Shown in pieces: positions 33,449-38,978 of a stretch of DNA of 38,978 nt. Position 1 is the first letter of the stretch. The number at the start of each line of letters is the position of its first letter. The notes beneath the pieces were generated by a model, which ran no database searches, was not told the origin of the DNA, and saw only the letters and a program-made list of their open reading frames with translations. Source of the stretch: Planctomycetota bacterium (GTDB taxonomy: Bacteria; Planctomycetota; UBA11346); contig JALHRW010000024.1 in NCBI GenBank assembly GCA_022841245.1, positions 1-38,978 on the forward strand. The letters run 5' to 3'. The position numbers were made by a program, and so were the translations under genes.

Positions 33449-35089
33449 CTATTCCGTCAGCGCCGGTGCCTGGCCGTCGACCTGCTGGTCCTTGGGCGCT
33501 TCCTCGCGCACGCCGGACAGGCTGGCCTTCAGCTCCTCAAGCGAGCGGTCGTAGTCCGTCTTCTTGCCCAGCGGGATGATGCGCGGGGTGATGAAGATGG
33601 TCAGGTTGCGCTTCTCGACCTCCTGGCGCTCCTTGCGGAAGAAGAAGCCGAGCACAGGCAGGGTGCCGAGGCCGGGGACGTGGCCGTTGCGCTTGACGTC
33701 CTTGTCCTTGAGCAGGCCGCCGATCACAGCCGTGCGCCCGTCGCCGACCATGATGGTGTGCTTGAGATCGGTGCTGGTCTTCTGCGGCAGCTGGATCGAC
33801 GACTCCGTCGGAGTGCCGGAACCAACGACGTATTCTTCGAGCACGGCTTCCGAATTCGACGCATCAAGCGAGATCTGCACGTAACCATCGGCCGAGATGT
33901 GCGGCTTCACCTTGATGCGGATGCCATCCTTGACCGGGCTGGTCTGGGCTTCCTTCAGGGTGCGGACGGTCTGCCCATTCTCCTGGGTGATCGACTGCTC
34001 GGCGAAGCGCAGCTCGCGGCCGATGGTGATCTCCGCCTCGGTGTTATCGAGGGTGAGGATCTGCGGCGACTGGATGATGTCGGTGCTGTCGAGGGTGGCG
34101 ATGGCCTCGAATGCGGCTGCCGCGCTGAGCAGGCGGCTGTTGGTCGGGCCGGTGGCGCCGCGGGCCAGGGCGGTCTGCGTCGTCCACGACTGGGTGGCGT
34201 TGCCGAACGGCTTGAACTCCTGCGACAGGCGGCCGATATTCTCGATATCGAAGTTCAGCGAGATCGGGTCGAAGCCGAGACCCTGCACGTCGGTAGTCGA
34301 ATAGTCGACGAACTTCATCTCGATCAGCACCTCGCGAGTGCGCTGGTCGAGCTGCTCGGCGAGCTTGCGGGCCGAGTCGATCGCCACCGGGGTGCCGGTG
34401 AGGATCAGGCTGTTCGACACCTCATCGACCTGGATCGAGCCATCGCCCATCGCCGGCTTGAGCGAATCCGACAGGTTCTTGGCGTCGCCGTAGTTGACCC
34501 GCAGCACATAGGTGCGCTGGTCCTTCTGCAAGGAGCTGGGGCTGACGATGCGGATGATGTTGTATTCCTGCTCGACCCACGCGAGGTCGACGGTCTTCAC
34601 CACCACATCGAGGGCATAGCGCCAGGGCACGCCCTTGAGCGTCATGCTCAGGCGCTTGCCGCTACCGGCGACGTCGCCAGCCATGATGATGTTGACGTCG
34701 GCGGCGCGGGCGATCGCCTCGAGCACCACCGGCAGGCTGGCGTCCTGGAAGGACATCGAGACCTTGGGGGGGCGGGTCAGCACCCACACCCGCGGGCTCT
34801 TCTTCTCGATCACCAGGTCGTACTTGGAGGAGATGCTCTCGACCGCCTCCTGCCAGGTGACGTTGGCCAGGCGGACGGTGACGCGCGGCTGATCCTGCTC
34901 GTAGCAGACGATGTTCACCCCGGCGCGGCGGCTGATCCACTGCAGCACCGTTTCCAGCGGCTTGTCGCTGGTCTCGATGGTGACCGTCTCCGAGAGCTGG
35001 ACGGGGGCCGGAGCCTCGCCTGCACCGACGACAGGAATGCCGAGGGCGAGGAGGACCAGGCTGGGGATCGCAAGGCTGCGCAGTCGCAT
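33449..35089 (-). CDS. pilQ: PilQ-like secretin
   Basis: The 546-residue product is an outer-membrane secretin for type IV pilus or related secretion. A signal peptide (residues 1-24) is followed by two STN-like N domains (about 33-98, LETVLQWISRRAGVNIVCYE, and 108-180, LPVVLEAIARAADVNIIMAG), an N1/NolW-type domain (190-262), and the secretin beta domain (about 320-520) with VPGLGTLPVLGFFFRKE and LTIFITPRII. No AMIN domains are present, unlike proteobacterial PilQ. It is last in the pilNOPQ operon, 49 nt after the PilP-like gene, and is followed by tandem hairpins. A type II/III secretin is an alternative, but the PilN/O neighbours favour PilQ. Confidence 0.92.
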   Translation of the reverse strand: MRLRSLAIPSLVLLALGIPVVGAGEAPAPVQLSETVTIETSDKPLETVLQWISRRAGVNIVCYEQDQPRVTVRLANVTWQEAVESISSKYDLVIEKKSPRVWVLTRPPKVSMSFQDASLPVVLEAIARAADVNIIMAGDVAGSGKRLSMTLKGVPWRYALDVVVKTVDLAWVEQEYNIIRIVSPSSLQKDQRTYVLRVNYGDAKNLSDSLKPAMGDGSIQVDEVSNSLILTGTPVAIDSARKLAEQLDQRTREVLIEMKFVDYSTTDVQGLGFDPISLNFDIENIGRLSQEFKPFGNATQSWTTQTALARGATGPTNSRLLSAAAAFEAIATLDSTDIIQSPQILTLDNTEAEITIGRELRFAEQSITQENGQTVRTLKEAQTSPVKDGIRIKVKPHISADGYVQISLDASNSEAVLEEYVVGSGTPTESSIQLPQKTSTDLKHTIMVGDGRTAVIGGLLKDKDVKRNGHVPGLGTLPVLGFFFRKERQEVEKRNLTIFITPRIIPLGKKTDYDRSLEELKASLSGVREEAPKDQQVDGQAPALTE

Positions 35090-35138
35090 GGGGATGTCTC
35101 GATGGGCGATGGGCGGCGAGGTGGTGGCCGGGGACGGC

Positions 35139-35876
35139 TCAGGGCTTGGCGCGGACGGTCTGATCGACGTAGACAGGGAACTCGAACCGGCGGCGGCCGA
35201 AGACGAAGCGGAAGTCGACGCGGTCCTGGTCGATGTTGATCACCGCGCAGTCCTTGACCCGGTCGTTGACCGAGAGGGCGCGGGTCTCGCCATCGACGAT
35301 GGCCATGCGCAAGCCGTCCTGCGACCACAGCACGCCGAGGATCTGGATCTTCAACGCTTCGAAGGCGGCCTGGGCATCGTCGCGGACCTTGGCCTCTTCG
35401 GCCTGGGCGCGGTAGGTCCTGATGCTGACGACGATCTTGGCGACATCCGGGCGGACGATGTGCGGTTCGAGCGGCTTGAGCGCGCTGTCGGCGGTCTTCA
35501 TCGCCTCTTCATAGCGCCGCGCCGAGACCATCAGCCGGATGCGGTCTTCCTCGCCCTTGGCCCAGCTGATCAGCTGGTCGATGTCCGACCCCTGCGGCTG
35601 GTCGCCTGGCGTGCCGACCGGCTTGTCGCGCTTGACCTCACCGGCCTTGATCTTGGCCTGATTCTCGGCGAGCAGCTGGGCTTCGAGGTCGATGAACACG
35701 TCAAGGCGGTTCAACGGCGCCCGGAAGGTCCACTTCTCCTCCTCGGCGATCAACTCGAGGGCGGAGGGCCGCTTGACCGGCGCCGTACCGCGGGGCCGGG
35801 AGGTCTCCGGTCCCGCTTCGCCAGCAGCCATGGCTGGCACGACGATGAGGCAGGCGAGCAAGAGGGCTGAACGCAT
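35139..35876 (-). CDS. PilP-like protein of the pilus alignment complex
   Basis: The 245-residue product has a signal peptide (MRSALLLACLIVVPAMAAGEA; the Cys is followed by LIV, so a lipobox is unlikely), a helical, charged middle (LISWAKGEEDRIRLMVSARRYEEAMKTADSAL) and a C-terminal beta region (GETRALSVNDRVKDCAVINIDQDRVDFRF) like the PilP domain that contacts PilQ. GGAGGA lies 7 nt before the ATG. Its position between PilO and PilQ is that of pilP. It is longer than usual PilP (about 175) because of the helical part. The call depends mostly on position. Confidence 0.7.
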   Translation of the reverse strand: MRSALLLACLIVVPAMAAGEAGPETSRPRGTAPVKRPSALELIAEEEKWTFRAPLNRLDVFIDLEAQLLAENQAKIKAGEVKRDKPVGTPGDQPQGSDIDQLISWAKGEEDRIRLMVSARRYEEAMKTADSALKPLEPHIVRPDVAKIVVSIRTYRAQAEEAKVRDDAQAAFEALKIQILGVLWSQDGLRMAIVDGETRALSVNDRVKDCAVINIDQDRVDFRFVFGRRRFEFPVYVDQTVRAKP

Positions 35877-35877
35877 G

Positions 35878-36561
35878 TCAGTTCCTCCTGCCTGGCTGGG
35901 CGCCGGTGGCATCGATGTAGGTGACGATGCGCAGCTGGGCGGTGTGCGGCTTGGGCTCGACCTTGTTGGTCTCGCTGTTGAAGGCCACGCCGCCAGTGGT
36001 GAGCTGTATGCCTTCAACGGTCATGAAGCGCTCGTTGCGCTCGATCAGGTTGATGTACTGGATGATGCCGTCCATGTCGGCGGTCACCGCGGTCTGGTAT
36101 TCGACCGACTTGTAATCGCTGGTTGCGGCGCGACCGGTCGTCGGAGCGGCTTCGCGGATGGCCACCGAACGGACCACCAGGGCGCCCGAGGCCGAGCCGA
36201 CCTGGCGGGCCAGGTCCTCGATCAACTGGCGGACCTCGGCCTTCTGGGCGTCGGTCGGCAAGCGCTTGCGTGCCGCTGCAATGTCGGCCTTCATGCTGTC
36301 GAGCAGGGCCTGGCGCTCCGGCAGCTTGGCGGCGATGGCGTTCTGCGCCGCGATCTCCGTCTCCTTGGCTGCGATCCGGGCGAACAGCGAGGTGGAGTCG
36401 CCTGTACGGCGGATGATCCCCGGCACTCCGGGATCCTCGCCCAGCCGGTGGAGGCTGTCGGCGAGGAAGTAGATGACGGTGCCGGACAGCACCACCGTCG
36501 CCGAGGCGATGATGATCAGCCAGGTCTTCCGCGGCAGGTTCTTCAGCGTCTGCAGGTTCAT
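35878..36561 (-). CDS. pilO: PilO-like inner-membrane protein
   Basis: The 227-residue product has a short cytoplasmic start, a membrane segment at about 11-32 (WLIIIASATVVLSGTVIYFLA), a coiled coil (AAKETEIAAQNAIAAKLPERQALLDSMKADIAAARKRLP) and a ferredoxin-like domain with YQTAVTADMDGIIQYINLIERNERFM, the family's usual end. PilO pairs with PilN in the periplasm. GGGAG lies 9 nt before the ATG at 36561. It overlaps pilN by 4 nt and ends 1 nt before the PilP-like start. Confidence 0.88.
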   Translation of the reverse strand: MNLQTLKNLPRKTWLIIIASATVVLSGTVIYFLADSLHRLGEDPGVPGIIRRTGDSTSLFARIAAKETEIAAQNAIAAKLPERQALLDSMKADIAAARKRLPTDAQKAEVRQLIEDLARQVGSASGALVVRSVAIREAAPTTGRAATSDYKSVEYQTAVTADMDGIIQYINLIERNERFMTVEGIQLTTGGVAFNSETNKVEPKPHTAQLRIVTYIDATGAQPGRRN

Positions 36562-37262
36562 CGCTGCACTCCCTGCGGTGACGCCATGATCTTCACGCGC
36601 CGCCACTCCAACGGCAGGTCGGTCGAGACTTTGTTGAGGCCCGCGATCTCACGCGGGGTATCGCCCCGGTACGGGTCCTCGGCGCGGCCGACGAAGCCGT
36701 TCTCGCGCCAGAAGCGGCTCAGCTCGACCGACTGGAAGAAGGACCGGGCGTAGTCGCCGGCCTGGTCGCGCTGGTCGCCGACGATCTTGAAGGTGCCACG
36801 GAAGGAGAAGGAGACCGTATCACTCGTCTTGGCCCCACGCGTCGCGGTAGCCGCAGCAACCGGGGAGATGGTCAGTCCGGTGCAGCGCACCTCATAGCCC
36901 TCCTTGGTCCAGCGGTTGTCGCCGCTCTGAGCAAGAAGGTTGGCGAAATCGTCCAGCGTCCTGGCCCAGAACACCTTGCGGGTGATCAGGCCGGTGATGG
37001 TCTGATGCAGTTTCTCGAAGGCGGCGATCTGCACGTCGATCGCCTTGACCTTGTCAGCCCGCGCCGTCGCTTCGACGAGCTCGCTCTCGCGTTGGACAAG
37101 CAGCTCCTGGGCGGCGCGGATGCGGCCGAACTCGACCCAGGCCCAGGTGCCGGCGAGGCCGAGCACGATCGCGACGCCAGCGGCGGCGGCGAGCATCACC
37201 GGGTTGACCCCGGAGCTGCGGGACCGGCGGAGTTCCGGCGGCAGAAGGTTGATGAGGATCAT
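36558..37262 (-). CDS. pilN: PilN-like inner-membrane protein
   Basis: The 234-residue product starts MILINLLPPELR, the conserved PilN peptide that binds PilM, then has a membrane segment at about 22-45 (VMLAAAAGVAIVLGLAGTWAWVEF), a coiled-coil-like stretch (EFGRIRAAQELLVQRESELVEATARADKVKAI) and a ferredoxin-like periplasmic domain. The ATG at 37262 is fixed by the conserved N-terminus; the frame is open to 37325. It is the first gene of the pilNOPQ operon and has a strong promoter about 80 nt upstream. Confidence 0.92.
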   Translation of the reverse strand: MILINLLPPELRRSRSSGVNPVMLAAAAGVAIVLGLAGTWAWVEFGRIRAAQELLVQRESELVEATARADKVKAIDVQIAAFEKLHQTITGLITRKVFWARTLDDFANLLAQSGDNRWTKEGYEVRCTGLTISPVAAATATRGAKTSDTVSFSFRGTFKIVGDQRDQAGDYARSFFQSVELSRFWRENGFVGRAEDPYRGDTPREIAGLNKVSTDLPLEWRRVKIMASPQGVQR

Positions 37263-37346
37263 CAGGCGTTCCCAGATCGTCCCGTGGCGGCCATGTCTGC
37301 ATCGGAAGGCGTGTGCCGACGGCACGCGGACATCCCGACGTCGGGC

Positions 37347-37375
37347 AATCTAGGTGACCGGATTTGCGGTGTCAA
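37347..37375 (-). promoter_or_regulatory. Sigma-70-type promoter of the pilNOPQ operon
   Basis: On the minus strand TTGACA (37370-37375) and TAGATT (37347-37352) are exactly 17 nt apart, close to consensus. Transcription would start near 37340, leaving about 80 nt before the pilN ATG. This places the promoter after the sigma-factor gene, so pilNOPQ need not be read from it. Confidence 0.78.
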
Positions 37376-37395
37376 AGGTCCAGTCGCCGGGAAGG

Positions 37396-37917
37396 TCAGG
37401 GGACGTCACCAGCGTCCCAGCGCCGTAGCACCTCGTTTTCGGCCTCGTCGGCAAGCCGCTCCGCCTCTTCCACCGGGCAACGCAGGGCTCCGGCGAGCTC
37501 GCCGCCCGACAGCCCGCCGCGCCAGCGCAGCTCCAGCGCCATGCGCGCAGTCTCCTCCAGGCCGCCGACCAGCTGGTCGAGGCGGGCCAGCCCGGCATCG
37601 GCACCGCCGCGCGACCACGGGGCGGCGATCTCCTCGGCAGGGTGTTCACGCGCCCACTTCAATGCCAGCCCGGCGCCGGTGCGACGGAACCAGGCGGCGA
37701 ATCCCGACGGATCCGTCAGTTCGGGCAGGTGCAGCCAGGCCGCCACCACTGCTTCGCCGACCAGTTGATCGACCACCTCCGGCCGGCGCAGACGCGCACC
37801 GAGATAGGCGCCCAGACGCGGGGCGTGACGTCGGCACAACGAGGCCCACGCGGCATGGTCGCCGGCCCGGGCCTCGCCCACCAGATCGGCGTCGCCGCGC
37901 GGATCGCTCTCGACCAT
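37396..37917 (-). CDS. ECF-like sigma-70 family RNA polymerase sigma factor
   Basis: The 173-residue product has the region 2 pattern DLVGEARAGDHAAWASLCRRHAPRLGAYLGARLRRPEVVDQLVGEAVVAAW and a region 4-like end with ALELRWRGGLSGGELAGALRCPVEEAERLADEAENEVLRR, separated by a short linker. The DQLVGEAVVAAW stretch stands for the usual D-x-x-Q-E-x-F/W motif and is quite diverged. No anti-sigma gene is adjacent. It begins 2 nt after the stop of the GH38 gene (TGA-GC-ATG), so it may be translated with it; alternatively it is a sigma-like protein of unknown target. Confidence 0.8.
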   Translation of the reverse strand: MVESDPRGDADLVGEARAGDHAAWASLCRRHAPRLGAYLGARLRRPEVVDQLVGEAVVAAWLHLPELTDPSGFAAWFRRTGAGLALKWAREHPAEEIAAPWSRGGADAGLARLDQLVGGLEETARMALELRWRGGLSGGELAGALRCPVEEAERLADEAENEVLRRWDAGDVP

Positions 37918-37919
37918 GC

Positions 37920-38978
37920 TCAGCGCACCTGCACGGTGAGGATCTGGTATGGACGGTAGGCCAGCTCGAACTCGCGACCGTCGCGCCGACGGGGTTGTAC
38001 ACCGGGTAGACGTCGACCGAGGAAGTCGGTGCACACGACCTGGGCTGCGCTGGCGAGGATCAGCCGGGCGGTGCCACGGCGGCCGGCGACCTCGTGCAGC
38101 CGCAGTTCGAAACCGCCGTCGGGCAGCGGCCGGGTCCACGACGGGACCAGCGAGCCGAGGCGGTCGCAGGCGAACGGCGGAGGCGCCATCGCCCCACCGG
38201 CGGTGACCAGGGCGGGAGTGTACAGCAGATCGGCGCTGGCCGCGGTCCCCGGGCGCTCGGCGGTGGCGACGTCGCGGTGCGTGCCGATGGCGAAACGCAG
38301 GCGGTGATGCCCGCGATCAGCTTTGGGATCGGGATCGGCCGGCGCGCGCAGCAGCGACAGGCCGAGGTCGCCGTCGCGGCAGGAGAAGCCGAACTTGGCC
38401 TCGCTGACCACCGCCAGGCCGGTGCCGTCATCGTCGGTGACCGCGGCCCAGCGGCTGCCGGGCACCTCCCACATCGCCTCGTCGCGCGCGTCGCCCGGTT
38501 GCTGCGGCCGGGCCACCGAACCGAACGGCGCGCCGAAGCGCGCCATGCGGCCCTGGAAGCCGGTCGGGCAGTGGAACTTCAGCAGGCGATGGTCCTCGCG
38601 CCAGTCGATCTCGAGCTCGACCTGCAGCCACGGCGAGCCGGCGTCGAGGATCCAGCTGGCCGTCACCTGCGAAGCGGCGCCGAAGCGGGCCGAACCGCGC
38701 AGCACGGCGCGCACCGGGCCGGACTCGACCAGGGCGAGGCGCATGGCGGGGTGGCCGGACAGCGGCCGGCGCAGCGCATCGTGGTCGATGTCCCAGGCGT
38801 CGTGGTTGGCCGGCTGGTCATGGTACAGGGCGAGGCCGGCCGGGGCCGAGAGCAGCAGATCGCGGCCATCGACCGCGAGAGACTCGAGGCGTCCGCTGCG
38901 ATCGAAGGCGGCACGCAGGTGTCCGTTGTCGAGCAGGCGCGGCGTGGCCGCGGCGAAGGCCGGGACCAGGCCCGAGGC
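37920..38978 (-). CDS. GH38-like alpha-mannosidase, C-terminal part (5' end outside the window)
   Basis: The frame is open to the window edge, giving the last 352 residues. The visible part has ATPRLLDNGHLRAAFDRSGR with LYHDQPANHDAWDIDHDALR, then CPTGFQGRMARFGAPFGSV, AVVSEAKFGFSCRDGDLGLSLLRAPADPDP and HHRLRFAIGTH, which match the beta-rich C-terminal domain of glycoside hydrolase 38 alpha-mannosidases. The catalytic domain lies upstream outside the window, so activity cannot be judged. It probably cuts alpha-mannosides in host or algal glycans. The ECF-like sigma gene follows by 2 nt. Confidence 0.88.
   Translation of the reverse strand, partial: ASGLVPAFAAATPRLLDNGHLRAAFDRSGRLESLAVDGRDLLLSAPAGLALYHDQPANHDAWDIDHDALRRPLSGHPAMRLALVESGPVRAVLRGSARFGAASQVTASWILDAGSPWLQVELEIDWREDHRLLKFHCPTGFQGRMARFGAPFGSVARPQQPGDARDEAMWEVPGSRWAAVTDDDGTGLAVVSEAKFGFSCRDGDLGLSLLRAPADPDPKADRGHHRLRFAIGTHRDVATAERPGTAASADLLYTPALVTAGGAMAPPPFACDRLGSLVPSWTRPLPDGGFELRLHEVAGRRGTARLILASAAQVVCTDFLGRRLPGVQPRRRDGREFELAYRPYQILTVQVR

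Noticed and set aside
33311..35239. 642-residue plus-strand open frame
   Set aside because: Antisense shadow of the secretin gene.

Overview
This is a high-GC bacterial chromosome segment, dense with genes on both strands and with no phage, transposase or CRISPR signal. The organism looks like a member of the PVC superphylum (Planctomycetota, Verrucomicrobiota, Lentisphaerota) or a relative. This is an inference. It rests on a pseudopilin with the [11 protein letters not shown] type N-terminus and an H-rich C-terminal motif, a membrane kinase-like/TPR protein, GGTPAGI-type FAD oxidoreductases, DUF1573, clustered Gfo/Idh/MocA and sugar isomerase genes, and a PilM/N/O/P/Q set. Nothing in the window fixes the genus.

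Layout. 1-4.1 kb holds a compact housekeeping operon on the minus strand (gpmI, bioD, DUF2062 and DUF1573 genes), with ndk divergent from it. 4.2-4.85 kb is an odd unit: a 23S-IVP/S23-like four-helix-bundle gene, a 120-bp imperfect palindrome over its translation start region, and 26 heptanucleotide repeat units. A related heptamer has also entered bioD, in frame, and forms the gpmI-bioD junction. 4.85-6.3 kb has a PfkB/KDG-kinase-like gene, then tRNA-Gln(UUG) whose 3' end is part of a 27-bp perfect inverted repeat. 6.3-9.7 kb is a minus-strand set of a small membrane protein, a pseudopilin and a secreted transglutaminase-like protein. 10-13.6 kb carries a 971-residue membrane pseudokinase with a sensor-like domain and helical repeats, plus a small secreted protein.

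13.7-25.7 kb is a sugar-catabolism region. It holds a Gfo/Idh/MocA dehydrogenase, an AraC regulator divergent from a sugar isomerase/epimerase, and a six-gene operon (PfkB kinase, AgaS, GatZ/KbaZ, histidine phosphatase, PIG-L deacetylase, CBM9-like protein). These are followed by a peptidase E-like enzyme and an FAD oxidoreductase divergent from a PocR/AraC regulator. The six-gene operon reads as an amino-sugar (GalNAc-type) route through tagatose phosphates, but the catalytic aldolase subunit GatY/KbaY is not in the window. 25.9-28.5 kb has a MATE transporter and rsgA.

28.9-37.4 kb has the type IV pilus alignment complex. pilM, with a long Pro-rich tail, lies downstream of and apart from pilN-pilO-pilP-pilQ, with a nucleoside deoxyribosyltransferase, fabD and two unknown genes between. 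pilNOPQ has a near-consensus promoter. The right edge has an ECF-like sigma factor gene 2 nt downstream of a truncated GH38 alpha-mannosidase gene. Functions are assigned from motifs read by eye; no database search was possible.
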